This document shows positions 1 through 9,097 of a DNA stretch of 64,000 bases, one piece after another. Position numbers and translations under genes: made by a program. Below the pieces are notes generated by a model that had not been told where the DNA came from, made no database searches, and worked only from the letters and a program-made list of their open reading frames with translations. The stretch is taken from contig NZ_JAPDRF010000007.1 of NCBI RefSeq assembly GCF_040706615.1, positions 124,001-188,000 on the forward strand, read 5' to 3'. The stretch comes from Lentisalinibacter sediminis (GTDB taxonomy: Bacteria > Pseudomonadota > Gammaproteobacteria > Steroidobacterales > Woeseiaceae). Position 1 is the first letter of the stretch. Each line of letters begins with the position of its first letter.

Positions 1-1064
1 CCGGCGAAACCGTTCACCACCATCTTCATGACGGCGGCCGTCTTGCGAAATTCCCGCTCGTCCTGGTAATCCGCCTGGGTGAAGATGCTCTGGAGGTCGT
101 TGCCGACGATGTCGAGGTCGGCGTCCGGGTCCAGGATGCCGGGCTCGCCGAAGCGGTCTGCGAGGTCCGCGGCCTTCACGTAGCCGCAGTTCACCAGGTC
201 CTTCAGCACGTCGTCCGCGGTGATCTCCAGCTGGGTGTCCACCCGGCCGAGCTTCATGTCGCTGATGCGCTGGATGGATTCCATCACCGCGACGGCGTCC
301 TCCTGCGCAAGCAGGCCGACCAGCTTGCCGGTGTCCACGAGGCCCGTGACGTCGCTCGCCCGGTCTACCTTGGTGGGGCGAACCGACTGGTCCATCAGCA
401 TGGCCGGTGCCATGGAGTTGCCGCCGGAATCCGACGAGCGCGAGCCGATCAGCGTCAGCAGCTCGCCGTCGGCGCCCGCACGGGCGATGCCGTACATCGG
501 GTTGTGCGGATTGTTGCCGGTGTCGTTCTCCGAACGCGCCGGGATCACACAGCCGTTGACGTTGGCTATCGTGGTCGGCGACAGATGCATCATCATGCCG
601 CGCAGGAACGCGCTGTCGGAGTGGAAAGCGAGTCCCAGATCGGTATTGATGAAGTCGTTGGTGCCGGTCTGCGGATTGGTGACCGGCGGGACCATGTCGC
701 CGGGCAGGCCGAGCTTGGCGTAGCCCTCGGTGGAGAGGAAGTCCATCTGGCCGCCTTCCTTGCCCACCAGCACGTTCGAGCCGGCCATGCTGGCGCCGCC
801 CGCCAGGTCGAAGGAGATGAACGGGATCTTGCCCGCGCCCTGCACGGCGATGCCGCAGGACTGCGCCAGGGCCTGCAGGTCGGGACTCAGCGCCGCATAG
901 GCGGCCCGCGGGTTGGCGAACAGGCTCATCACGCCCGCTCCCATCAGACTCCCGGTGCCGGCGATGAAGCCCTGGGAGAGCAGCTGGCGACGGGTGATGG
1001 GCCGCGGGTGATCCGGATGGCACAGCGGCGCATCGGGATTGGTGGTGGCGAACTTGTTTGACAT
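1..1064 (-). CDS. Tat-signal exported protein, partial (3' end beyond window)
   Basis: The reading frame stays open to the left edge, so only about the first 355 residues are present. The N-terminus has a twin-arginine signal: a polar stretch, then ITRRQLLSQGF, a hydrophobic glycine/alanine-rich segment and an Ala-x-Ala-like end near residue 54. The mature part begins with a lone cysteine (QSCGI) and the segment PFISFDLAGGASMAG. That glycine-rich start is loosely reminiscent of DUF1501-type Tat proteins, but I cannot confirm a family. A GAGG sits 8 nt before the ATG at 1064; another ATG lies at 1070, too close to the GAGG. It is the third gene of a minus-strand operon, 41 bp after a diheme LamG lipoprotein. 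Tat export suggests a protein folded, perhaps with a cofactor, before transport. Function unknown. Confidence 0.7.
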   Translation of the reverse strand, partial: MSNKFATTNPDAPLCHPDHPRPITRRQLLSQGFIAGTGSLMGAGVMSLFANPRAAYAALSPDLQALAQSCGIAVQGAGKIPFISFDLAGGASMAGSNVLVGKEGGQMDFLSTEGYAKLGLPGDMVPPVTNPQTGTNDFINTDLGLAFHSDSAFLRGMMMHLSPTTIANVNGCVIPARSENDTGNNPHNPMYGIARAGADGELLTLIGSRSSDSGGNSMAPAMLMDQSVRPTKVDRASDVTGLVDTGKLVGLLAQEDAVAVMESIQRISDMKLGRVDTQLEITADDVLKDLVNCGYVKAADLADRFGEPGILDPDADLDIVGNDLQSIFTQADYQDEREFRKTAAVMKMVVNGFA

Positions 1065-1104
1065 GGTCATTGCCTCGATTGATGCGTTGTCTGTGACTCG
1101 TCGA

Positions 1105-3573
1105 TCACTGGACGGTCAGGGTCGCGCTACCGATTAGCGCGGCACAGGTCGCCTTTGCGACCGTCGCCGTGCGACCCGACTCGCAGCCGCCGCCGCAGGC
1201 GGTCAGCCGGTCGATAAGGCTGTTCAGCTCGGCCTTCACGTCGTCCGGGTGCGGCTGGCTCACGACATTGGTGTTGTTGATCCGCGTGATCAGCGGGTCC
1301 AGCAACTGGTCGCGCGCGGCCAGCGTGCCGTAGGCCGTCGTCACGGCTGCGTCGAAATTGAAGCCCGGGAATACCTGCGCGCGCAGCCCGGTGTCCTCGA
1401 CCAGTGCGTTGCAGTACTCGATGGCGAGCTGGGACACGCCCACCTGCTGGGAGGACGAGAACGCGCCGAAGCTCTCCACCGTGGGCAGCTGCTGCTTCAC
1501 GGTTTCGAAGGTCTGCGCCACGTCCGGGTGGGTCGTGGGCACGCCGGTGATCTGGGACATCGACGCGTTCAGCTCGTCGAAGACCCGCACGCCCACGTCC
1601 GGCGACGGCTCGCGGTCGGTCGGGGCCGGCGTGAGCGGCGTCGGCTCGGTGCGCACGTTGGTATTCGCGCCGAGCACCTCGAAGGTCAGGAAGAACTCGT
1701 CCGACTCGGGGCCTTTCTGCAGCTCGATGATCGTGCCCACGTCCGCCAGCGGCTGGCCGAGGTCGGCGGTGGCCGCATCACTCGACAGCGTCGCGGAGAC
1801 GGTCTTGTAGGCCTGGCCGGCGACCGGTTCGCCGCCGTTCAGGCCGATGCGCATGCCTTCGAGCGCGATGCCGCTCCAGGTGGCCGTATCGTCCAGGCTC
1901 AGAAAGTGCGGCTTGGTGAACAGATAGGAGTAACTGTCGAACTGGGCCACTTCGAACAGGACATAGGCCTCGGGCACGTCGATCAGATGGCTCACACCGA
2001 ACAGCAGGAAGAATTTCTCGCCGACGCCGACGTCGAAGTTCTGCACGATCTGCTCCGGCGTCAGCGTCCGGTTGTGGACGGCGACCATGCGGAACGTGCC
2101 GGCGAACTGCCGGTCGCCGGAGACCTCGTTGCCGAGGACGAAGGCGAAGGTATCGTCCCAGTCGGCGATGCTGCCGCCGGTGCCGAGCGGGTCCATGTCG
2201 TCGGTGTGGACGCCGTTCACGTAGATGCTGCGGCCTTCCACCGGGTCGAAGTTCGCGACGACGTGCTGCAGGGTGGCCTGCAAGTCCTCGTCGGCGGCGG
2301 AGGTGGTCAGTGCCGGGTCGCCGTTGCCGTCGGTGGCATCCGAGCGGTTGAAGAAGTCGTAGCTGTACAGGGTCTGACCCAGCGTGAAATTGCGCGCGGT
2401 CGTGCCGGCGGAATAGCTGACGATCCGGGACTCTTCCTGCACGACGTTGGCAGGTACCACCCAGGCCTCGATCGAATACTCGCCCGTGCCCTTGATCAGG
2501 TCGTGCAGCTTGCGGCTGGCCGTGGTCGTAGCCTGGGCCTTGCCTTCGCGCAGCGCGATGCCCCAGCCGCCGACCCAGTTGTAGTCGCCGCTGATGGTGA
2601 GGTTCAGCGCCGGCTCGACGCCGCTGGTATCGAAGGCGGTGTCGCCCTGGCCGGTCTTGAACTCCCACAGCGCGATCACGTTGCGCTCGTAGCGGTTGCC
2701 GCCGGAGGCGACGATGCCGTCGGTCAGTGCAAGCGCGCGGCTCAGGACCAGCGCCGGATCCACCTCGGTGGGGGTCACCTGATTGGCGAAGGCCTCGACC
2801 GCCGACTGCATCTCCGCCGCGTTCGCCGAGCAGTCGCTCCAGCAGTTATGGAACTCGCTGGCCAGTCTTACGACGAAGCGGGACGCTGCGGGGTCGTCCA
2901 GATTGATCTTCGACTTGGCGGCATCGTAGGCGGCGGCCACGTCCGCTTCGGCGAAGAACGGCGACTGGGACGTGGCTGCGGCACTGGTGTGGCAGCCGGC
3001 GCAGTACTCCATGAGGACGGGGTGCACGGTCTGCCCGAACAGGGCGCCGCTGTCGTCCGGGAAGCTCTTGCTGGCTCCAGGCTGCTTCTCCACCGGTGCT
3101 TCCAGATCGATGTTCTTGCCGCCGCCCGCGGCATCACCGGCCCAGTTGGTGATCCAGGTCGTCAGGATCTCGCCGCAGACCGCGTCGCTGGATTCCCAGC
3201 AGTTATGGCCGCCAGCTACCTTCGTCACCAGGCGCGAGTCGGCCGGCGAGGTCAGGTCGACGATGGTGTTGGCCTCCTCGTAGGCCAGATTGACGTCGTC
3301 CGTGCGCGCGAATGTGGGCGTCTGGCCGCCGGTGCCGTGGCAGGCGCCGCAGCGGTTGTCCGTGCGCACGTTGTCCCACACCTCGATCTTGAACGACTGC
3401 ACGTCGTCGGTGGCGGGCGCCGGGCCCGTGTAGTCCGGTGACGGCGCGACGCTCGTTACCGGATTCTCCTCGACGTCGGCACCGCTGGAGCAGCCGGCCA
3501 GTGCGGCGGCCGCCGTCAGGGCGACGACGAGGTGAGCGCGGGCGGGCAGAGAGATCATATTGTTCCTATCCAT
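1105..3573 (-). CDS. LamG-domain diheme c-type lipoprotein
   Basis: Predicted 822-residue outer-envelope lipoprotein. The lipobox is LAGC with Cys28 as lipidation site. Two related N-terminal modules each carry a heme c motif, CGACH (Cys75-His79) and CAGCH (Cys191-His195). About 50 residues later each has a shared HNCW motif followed by a further cysteine, so the modules look like an internal duplication. A LamG/concanavalin-like domain covers about residues 280-500 (WEFKTGQG, YSIEAWV, VNGVHTDD, LGNEVSG). The C-terminal 180 residues contain several cysteines, including a CGGGC cluster. ATG 3573 was chosen because GGAG lies 10 nt upstream and gives a clean signal peptide; the frame is open further upstream. 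It follows the monoheme gene by 14 bp, so they are cotranscribed. Likely role: surface or periplasmic electron transfer or glycan binding; unproven. Confidence 0.85.
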   Translation of the reverse strand: MDRNNMISLPARAHLVVALTAAAALAGCSSGADVEENPVTSVAPSPDYTGPAPATDDVQSFKIEVWDNVRTDNRCGACHGTGGQTPTFARTDDVNLAYEEANTIVDLTSPADSRLVTKVAGGHNCWESSDAVCGEILTTWITNWAGDAAGGGKNIDLEAPVEKQPGASKSFPDDSGALFGQTVHPVLMEYCAGCHTSAAATSQSPFFAEADVAAAYDAAKSKINLDDPAASRFVVRLASEFHNCWSDCSANAAEMQSAVEAFANQVTPTEVDPALVLSRALALTDGIVASGGNRYERNVIALWEFKTGQGDTAFDTSGVEPALNLTISGDYNWVGGWGIALREGKAQATTTASRKLHDLIKGTGEYSIEAWVVPANVVQEESRIVSYSAGTTARNFTLGQTLYSYDFFNRSDATDGNGDPALTTSAADEDLQATLQHVVANFDPVEGRSIYVNGVHTDDMDPLGTGGSIADWDDTFAFVLGNEVSGDRQFAGTFRMVAVHNRTLTPEQIVQNFDVGVGEKFFLLFGVSHLIDVPEAYVLFEVAQFDSYSYLFTKPHFLSLDDTATWSGIALEGMRIGLNGGEPVAGQAYKTVSATLSSDAATADLGQPLADVGTIIELQKGPESDEFFLTFEVLGANTNVRTEPTPLTPAPTDREPSPDVGVRVFDELNASMSQITGVPTTHPDVAQTFETVKQQLPTVESFGAFSSSQQVGVSQLAIEYCNALVEDTGLRAQVFPGFNFDAAVTTAYGTLAARDQLLDPLITRINNTNVVSQPHPDDVKAELNSLIDRLTACGGGCESGRTATVAKATCAALIGSATLTVQ

Positions 3574-3587
3574 GATTGCCGAACTCC

Positions 3588-4796
3588 TCATTCGCCCATG
3601 CAGTGCACGGCGGTCTCGGCGAACACCGTCTTCATGCGGTACTGGTCGGCGCGGAATACGCCGGTGATCCTGTCCAGAGCGGCCCGATCGGCTGCGTCCT
3701 GGGGCTGGCGGAAGCACACGGCCTCGAACACCTTCTTCACCTGACATTCGGCGAAGACGTCGCTCGCGCCGAACTCCCGGCCCAGTGACTTGGCGCCGTT
3801 GCCGCTGCCCGGCAGCGACGGATCCCAGCCGAGCCCGGCGTTGCGCCCCTGGCGCCAGTAGTTGTCCCAGCGGTCGTCGGGGGTGCGGAAGCCGAACGGG
3901 AAGTTGGCGTCGTTATTGAAGTACTTGGGATGCACCTGGCCCTCGGTGTACTCGATGCGGCCGGTGTCCGGGTTGAAGTTGTAGTAGGCATAGGCCTGCG
4001 CCAGCGGATCCATGCCCGCGTGGCACTCCACGCAGTTGTTCAGAAAGACGCGGCTGTCGCCGCCCGGGCTGCGCGAGACGTCCTGGCGGATGCGGTCCGG
4101 CGAGCGCGAGCCGTCCTTCACCTGCTCCAGGTCGTTGCACATGTGATTCATCAGCGTGAAACGGAACATCGCCCGGTTGGTGCCGGCGATGAAGAAGGCC
4201 TCGGCGGCGGCGCGGCTGGTGACCACGCCGGCGGTGGCGGAGGCCGGCAGGTCGGTCACCGCGGACTGGCTGGTCTGTACCAGCGCGGTCTTCAGGTCGA
4301 TGCCCTGTTGCTCCATGGCCTCGTAATGAGCGTTGTCGGACATGGAGTAGGGGGGCAGCCCGAGACCGCTGTCGCCGACGTAGAGAATGTCGGCGGAGAG
4401 CACGGTATTGAACGGCACGTCGTCGCGGATCATGCCGATGACCGTGGCGGTGTAGTCGTTCAGCGGCGCGAACACCGTCTGGTCCCGGTTAGTCCAGGGC
4501 GTCACGAAGTTCTTCAGCGTCACGTTATAGAAGGCGCTGTTCTCCATGGCCGTCTCCGCAGCCGCGATGGGGTTGCCGGCGAGAATGTCGGCTTCCATGC
4601 CGGCCAGCACCTGCTCGGTGGGCGGTACGCCGGCGAGACGGTCGTGCAGCCGCTTGGCCTGTTCCCGCGGACCCGCTTCGGCCGTGGCAGCCAGCGCGAG
4701 CGCAAGGCAGGCGATGGCAAGGAGGGCGCGGCGCGGAAGCGCGTGCGCGAACTGCTTCTGTACGTTCATGGGTGCGTTCATGACGATCCTGCTCAT
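3588..4796 (-). CDS. Exported monoheme c-type protein
   Basis: Protein of 402 residues with an N-terminal Sec-type signal (hydrophobic LLAIACLALALAATAEA, cleavage near residue 42). It has one heme c motif, CVECH at Cys255-His259, followed by AGMDPLAQAYAYYNF. That context resembles the CxxCH-xxxDPLGxALENY pattern of DUF1588-type cytochrome proteins common in planctomycetes, though I cannot show homology. Several later cysteines are present. The start could be ATG 4796 or the in-frame ATG 4781; both keep the signal peptide. It is the first gene of the minus-strand operon and lies 84 nt downstream of a predicted c-di-GMP-I aptamer, so its expression probably responds to cyclic di-GMP. Confidence 0.75.
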   Translation of the reverse strand: MSRIVMNAPMNVQKQFAHALPRRALLAIACLALALAATAEAGPREQAKRLHDRLAGVPPTEQVLAGMEADILAGNPIAAAETAMENSAFYNVTLKNFVTPWTNRDQTVFAPLNDYTATVIGMIRDDVPFNTVLSADILYVGDSGLGLPPYSMSDNAHYEAMEQQGIDLKTALVQTSQSAVTDLPASATAGVVTSRAAAEAFFIAGTNRAMFRFTLMNHMCNDLEQVKDGSRSPDRIRQDVSRSPGGDSRVFLNNCVECHAGMDPLAQAYAYYNFNPDTGRIEYTEGQVHPKYFNNDANFPFGFRTPDDRWDNYWRQGRNAGLGWDPSLPGSGNGAKSLGREFGASDVFAECQVKKVFEAVCFRQPQDAADRAALDRITGVFRADQYRMKTVFAETAVHCMGE

Positions 4797-4879
4797 ACGT
4801 TTCCGTCTTCCCTTCCTGCCAGGGGGCGAAGACCGTCGGGAGCGGAGGACGTCCCTGCGGGATCATCCCTGCTGATCGT

Positions 4880-4976
4880 CAGCTGTCGCTCCTGGCAGCT
4901 TCGCCGTCCTGGACGTGAATCCGTAGACCGCTGGCTTTGCGTCCCCGCCTTTCGCCGGGTTTGCCCTTTTCAGAAG
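4880..4976 (-). promoter_or_regulatory. Cyclic di-GMP-I (GEMM-I) riboswitch aptamer
   Basis: Read on the minus strand, this segment carries the conserved GEMM-I blocks in order: GGGCAAACC, a GAAA tetraloop closed by a GC-rich stem, GGGACGCAAAGCC, then GCGGTCTACGG, and a 3' half ending near GCGACAGC. The GGCAAACC, GAAA and GACGCAAAGCC combination is diagnostic of this class from established knowledge. It lies 84 nt upstream of the monoheme gene start. Between aptamer and gene, GTCTTC can pair with GAAGAC beside the Shine-Dalgarno region (GGAAGGGAAGAC), suggesting translational control. No poly-U terminator is evident. The 3' boundary of the aptamer is approximate. Confidence 0.85.
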
Positions 4977-5658
4977 CCCTGCGTGCGCGTCGCGCTATTC
5001 GAAGCGTCCGATGCTCGCAGATCGCCGACAGGGCCACCGTGACTCCATTCACAAGTCCCGCAGTCCTTCGGGACTCCGGTCACGTGTGCTCCCCCGCGGC
5101 CGGCTACTGTCGCGAAGAGGGGTTGCAAGCGGCGTGCCAGTTCGCGGCGCAATTCACGACAAAGTGCTTTATCCATACGAAACAGGGTTTTGCGCATGCT
5201 TCGGGAAGCGGCTCCCGGCCGACATATGTCAACCGCTTGTCGGCGGAAATCGACACTTCGGCGACGTCCGGAGGGCAACTGCTTGATTAGAAGCGCGTTT
5301 CGGCTTGTCGCCGAACGACGACAGGGCGCGTCCGTGTGACAGGGCCTGTGTCACCTCGCGGCAGTCGTTGCACGGGTGCCGGCGTGCTTTCGCTGTCGCC
5401 GAAATTCCACATTACGCGCGTGCCGAAGGCGTCCCTATACTCCGCCGCTCGTCAAGTATCAGGACGCGCGCGCAACGATCTCCATGGATTTGTGATCTTG
5501 TTAACAGAATGCAGTGAGGCCCCTGTCCACCATTGGTCACGGCCGGCCGCGAGTCTTCGGGCCGCGTGTCGGAAGACCGGCGGTGCAGGGCGCCTGCAGC
5601 ATTCCCGCAGTGATCGCAGGAGTGCATCGCGTGACGGCTGCAGGAAAGAGGATGTCCC
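4977..5658. other. Divergent intergenic region between two heme-protein operons
   Basis: About 680 bp without a convincing gene separate the riboswitch from the plus-strand operon. A TATACT at 5436-5441 is a plausible -10 for the plus operon, but no good -35 is visible. If used, it gives a leader of about 210 nt, which contains several GC-rich inverted repeats but no riboswitch class I recognise. A TTGACA on the minus strand at 5232-5227 lacks a matching -10. The next gene is preceded by AGAGG 8 nt before ATG 5659. Confidence 0.4.
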
Positions 5659-8349
5659 ATGAACAGCACGACGCAGACAGATGATCGCAGAGCGCCGGCC
5701 AAGGCGGCTCTCGTCGCCGTCGCCTGCACGGTGGTGGCCGCCGCGGGTTGCGGTGGCGGCGGCAGCGGTGAAGGCCGTATCGGCTTCGGCAGCGGGCAGG
5801 ATCCCGACCCTGTCGTGCTCGACTTCCCCATCGCCTACGTGAAGCGGCCGGTCCCGGTCGACGACAACGGCGACCCGACCGACTTCGACGTGCGCGAACC
5901 GGTGACCTTCGATATCGGTGCCGATCTCTACGTGCGCGACCGGGCCTCGCCCAGCACCGCCGACGTCAACGTTACCGGAGAGATCACCGAAGGCCTGGGC
6001 GACATCCGCGACCTGGAAGTATCGCGCGACGGCACGCGGGTGCTGTTCGCGATGCGTGCGCAGTTCATCGAGGGCGCCGACGAGGAGGACCAGCCGACCT
6101 GGAACGTCTGGGAGTACGACATACCCGGCGACACGCTGCGGCGTATCATCACCTCGGACATCGTCGCGGAGTCCGGCCACGACCTCGCCCCCGCCTACCT
6201 GCCGGACGGGCGCATCGTTTTCTCGTCCACGCGCCAGCGCCAGTCCGGCGCCGTGCTGCTGGACGAGGGCAAGCCCCAGTTCGCGGCACTCGACGAGGAC
6301 CGAAACGTACCCGCGCTGGTGCTGCACGTCATGAACGAAGACGGCACCGATATCCGACAGGTGAGTTTCAACCAGAGCCACGACCTCGATCCCGCCGTGC
6401 TCTCCAACGGCCAGGTAGTGTTCAGCCGCTGGGACAACGCGCCGGGCAATGACGGCATCCATCTCTACCGCATGAATCCGGACGGAGCCGCGCTGGAGCT
6501 GCTGTACGGCGCCAACAGCCACGATACCGGCAGCGGCGGCGAGTCCGTGCAGTTTCTGCGTCCCCGCGAGCTGCCGAACGGCAACGTCATGGCCCTGCTG
6601 CGCCCCTTCGACGGTGCCGGGGGCGGCGGCGACATCATAGAGATCGACGTCGCCAACTACATCGAGAACACCCAGCCGAACCGAGACAACATCGGCGTGC
6701 TGTCCGGCCCGGCGCAGGCGGCGGCCACCATCAACGAGGTGCTGATCGACGACGACGCCCCCTCACCGGGCGGCCGCTACAATTCCGTATTCCCGCTGCG
6801 CGACGGCACCCAGCGCCTGCTGGTGAGCTGGAGCCAGTGCCGCCTGCAGGATCCTGTCGATCTCAGGATCGTGCCGTGCACCGACGACAACCTGGTGGAC
6901 CCGGCACTCGTCGAGGCGCCGCCGCTGTACGGCATCTGGATCTACGACCGCAGCGGGGACACCCAGCAGCCGGTCGTCGCCCCCGAAGAGGGTTTCATGT
7001 ACACGGACATCGTCGCCGCCGAGCCGGGCACCGGCACGCCGCCGGTGATCTTCGACGACTCCGAGCCCTTCACCCTGGATCCGGACATCGCGGCCGAGGG
7101 TGCGGCGGTGATCCACATCCGCAGCGTCTACGACGTCGCCGGCCAGGACGCCTCCGGGGCGGGCATCGACGTGCTCGCCGACCCGGCGCAGACGACCGCG
7201 AGCGAGCGGCCAGCGCGCTTCCTGCGCGTGGTGAAGGCCGTCTCCATTCCGGACGAGGACGTGCGTGACTTCGACAACAGTGCCTTCGGCGTCTCCGCCG
7301 CCCAGGGCATGCGCGAGATTGTCGGTTACGCCGAGGTGGAGCCGGACGGCTCGGTGATGATCAAGGTGCCGGCCAACGTGGCCTTCGGCGTCAGCATCGT
7401 GGACGGTCAGGGCCGGCGCATCGGACCGCGGCACAACAACTGGCTGCAGCTGCGGCCCGGCCAGCTGATGGAATGTGCCGGCTGTCACGACCCGTCCAGT
7501 GGTGAGTCCCACGGCCGCGCGGACGCGTACCCCGTGCTGAACGAAGGCGCCGAGGTGACCGGGCAGCCGTTCCCCAACACCGATCCGGCACTGTTCGCCG
7601 ACGTGGGCGAGACAATGGCCGAAGTGCGGGCGCGCAGCAGCTGCGCCACCGATTGCGCCGCCATCGAGCCGTCCCTAGATATCGTCTACGAGGACGTCTG
7701 GACCGACGAGGTCGCGGCCGGCCGGGCGAAGGACGAGGCGTTCGCCTGGCGCTACGGCCCCACCGTGATACCCGGCGAGTCCGGTCTGGAGACCCTGGCG
7801 CCGACCACGCCCGACTGCATCGGCGACTGGAGCGCGACCTGCCGCGCGGTGATCAACTACGAGGCGCACATCCATCCGCTGTGGTCGAAGCCGCGGATAG
7901 TGGATGTGGACGAGGACGGCATCCCGGAGGCCGACAACACCTGCATCACCTGTCACACCCGCACGGACGCGATGGGGCAGCTGAAGGTGCCGGACGGCCA
8001 GCTCGAGCTGACCGACGGTGCTTCACCGGACGAGCCGGATCACTTCAACGCGTATCGCGAGCTGCTGGCCGCGGACAACGAGCAGATCCTCGACATGGGC
8101 GCGCTGGTGGACCGACTGGTCGAAGTGGGCATCGACCCCGAGACCGGCGATCCCATCCTCGAGCCGGTAACGGTTCCGGCGAGCATGCGCACCGCCGGCG
8201 CCAATGCCTCCGGGCGCTTCTTCGACCGCTTTGCCGCCGGCGGCAGCCACGCCGGCTGGCTCACGCCTGCCGAGCTGAAGCTGCTGTCGGAGTGGCTGGA
8301 CGTCGGCGCCCAGTATTACAACAACCCGTTCGACGCGCCGGAAAACTGA
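5659..8349 (+). CDS. HzsA-related diheme lipoprotein
   Basis: Protein of 896 residues with a lipoprotein signal (AAAGC followed by a Gly-rich spacer). The first half contains beta-propeller-like repeats of the WD40/PD40 type (for example LEVSRDGTRVLFAM, LAPAYLPDGRIVFSS, HDLDPAVLSNGQVVFSR). The second half matches my memory of the HzsA-related family, named after the hydrazine synthase alpha subunit. It carries two heme c motifs, CAGCH (Cys606-His610) and CITCH (Cys762-His766), plus additional cysteines. The family name does not imply hydrazine synthesis: no HzsB/HzsC partners or anammox genes are present. It heads a five-gene plus-strand operon; the next gene starts 4 bp after its stop. Likely an outer-membrane-anchored redox protein; substrate unknown. 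Confidence 0.85.
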   Translation: MNSTTQTDDRRAPAKAALVAVACTVVAAAGCGGGGSGEGRIGFGSGQDPDPVVLDFPIAYVKRPVPVDDNGDPTDFDVREPVTFDIGADLYVRDRASPSTADVNVTGEITEGLGDIRDLEVSRDGTRVLFAMRAQFIEGADEEDQPTWNVWEYDIPGDTLRRIITSDIVAESGHDLAPAYLPDGRIVFSSTRQRQSGAVLLDEGKPQFAALDEDRNVPALVLHVMNEDGTDIRQVSFNQSHDLDPAVLSNGQVVFSRWDNAPGNDGIHLYRMNPDGAALELLYGANSHDTGSGGESVQFLRPRELPNGNVMALLRPFDGAGGGGDIIEIDVANYIENTQPNRDNIGVLSGPAQAAATINEVLIDDDAPSPGGRYNSVFPLRDGTQRLLVSWSQCRLQDPVDLRIVPCTDDNLVDPALVEAPPLYGIWIYDRSGDTQQPVVAPEEGFMYTDIVAAEPGTGTPPVIFDDSEPFTLDPDIAAEGAAVIHIRSVYDVAGQDASGAGIDVLADPAQTTASERPARFLRVVKAVSIPDEDVRDFDNSAFGVSAAQGMREIVGYAEVEPDGSVMIKVPANVAFGVSIVDGQGRRIGPRHNNWLQLRPGQLMECAGCHDPSSGESHGRADAYPVLNEGAEVTGQPFPNTDPALFADVGETMAEVRARSSCATDCAAIEPSLDIVYEDVWTDEVAAGRAKDEAFAWRYGPTVIPGESGLETLAPTTPDCIGDWSATCRAVINYEAHIHPLWSKPRIVDVDEDGIPEADNTCITCHTRTDAMGQLKVPDGQLELTDGASPDEPDHFNAYRELLAADNEQILDMGALVDRLVEVGIDPETGDPILEPVTVPASMRTAGANASGRFFDRFAAGGSHAGWLTPAELKLLSEWLDVGAQYYNNPFDAPEN

Positions 8350-8353
8350 TGCC

Positions 8354-9097
8354 ATGAGACCGCTGGCGGTACTGCTCTCGATGCTCCTCTGCTGCGCGCT
8401 CGCGACGGGCGCGCAGGCGGAGGAGCTTTACCGTCAGGTCACCGTGGCCGAGCCCTTTCTGGAGATGCACACCGGGCCGGGGCGGGGCTATCCCGTGTTC
8501 AACGTGGTCGAGCGCGGCGATGCCGTGGAACTGCTGAAGCGGCGCACCGAATGGTTCAAGGTGCGCGATGCACGCGGTCGCGAGGGCTGGGTGCACGAGC
8601 GCGAGATGCTGATGACGCTGGACGAGGCGGGTACGCCGGCCGAGTTCGAGACCACGGGCCGGGAGGAATACCTGGTGCGGCGCTGGGAGTCCGGCGGGCT
8701 CACCGGTGACTTCGGTGGTGCCAACGTCATCAGCGGCTATCTCGGCTACTCGTTCACGCCGAACCTGTCGCTGGAGCTGTGGGGCACCCAGTTGCTCGGC
8801 AATTTCTCCGACGGCTGGATGGCCAACGTGAGCATCGTGCACCAGACCTGGCCGCACTGGCGGGTTTCGCCGTTTTTCACCCTCGGCACCGGCGTGCTGC
8901 GCATCGAGCCGGTGGCCACCCTGGTGCAGCCGATCGACCGTACCGACCAGACTGCCCACGTGGGCGCCGGCGTACGGGCCTGGGTGACGAGACGCTTTAT
9001 TTTTCGCGCCGAATACAAAAGTTATGTCGTATTCACCAGCCGCGACGAGAATGAGGAAATCGAAGAATGGAAAGTCGGATTCGGGTTCTTTTTCTGA
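8354..9097 (+). CDS. SH3-domain outer-membrane beta-barrel protein
   Basis: Protein of 247 residues with a Sec signal peptide (cleavage after AQA, about residue 22). A bacterial SH3 domain follows at about residues 28-85 (LEMHTGPGRGYPVFNVV, WFKVRDARGREGWVHE). The C-terminal 150 residues alternate aromatic and polar residues and end in VGFGFFF, typical of an outer-membrane barrel. SH3 domains of this type often bind peptidoglycan or act as tethers, so the protein may link cell wall and outer membrane. Its last 31 bp overlap the next gene, indicating translational coupling within the heme-protein operon. The specific role is unknown. Confidence 0.8.
   Translation: MRPLAVLLSMLLCCALATGAQAEELYRQVTVAEPFLEMHTGPGRGYPVFNVVERGDAVELLKRRTEWFKVRDARGREGWVHEREMLMTLDEAGTPAEFETTGREEYLVRRWESGGLTGDFGGANVISGYLGYSFTPNLSLELWGTQLLGNFSDGWMANVSIVHQTWPHWRVSPFFTLGTGVLRIEPVATLVQPIDRTDQTAHVGAGVRAWVTRRFIFRAEYKSYVVFTSRDENEEIEEWKVGFGFFF

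Noticed and set aside
1249..3441. 730-residue plus-strand open frame opposite the LamG gene
   Set aside because: Composition is Arg/Gly/Val-rich with no recognisable domain; it is the antisense shadow of a gene with a signal peptide, heme motifs and LamG fold.
4970..5278. 102-residue minus-strand ORF upstream of the heme operon
   Set aside because: It ends inside the riboswitch aptamer, has no family features and is Arg-rich; better explained as non-coding leader and promoter DNA.
5659..8349. Hydrazine synthase subunit (anammox function)
   Set aside because: Only the HzsA-related family name applies. No hzsB, hzsC or hydrazine dehydrogenase genes are present, and the neighbours are outer-membrane proteins.
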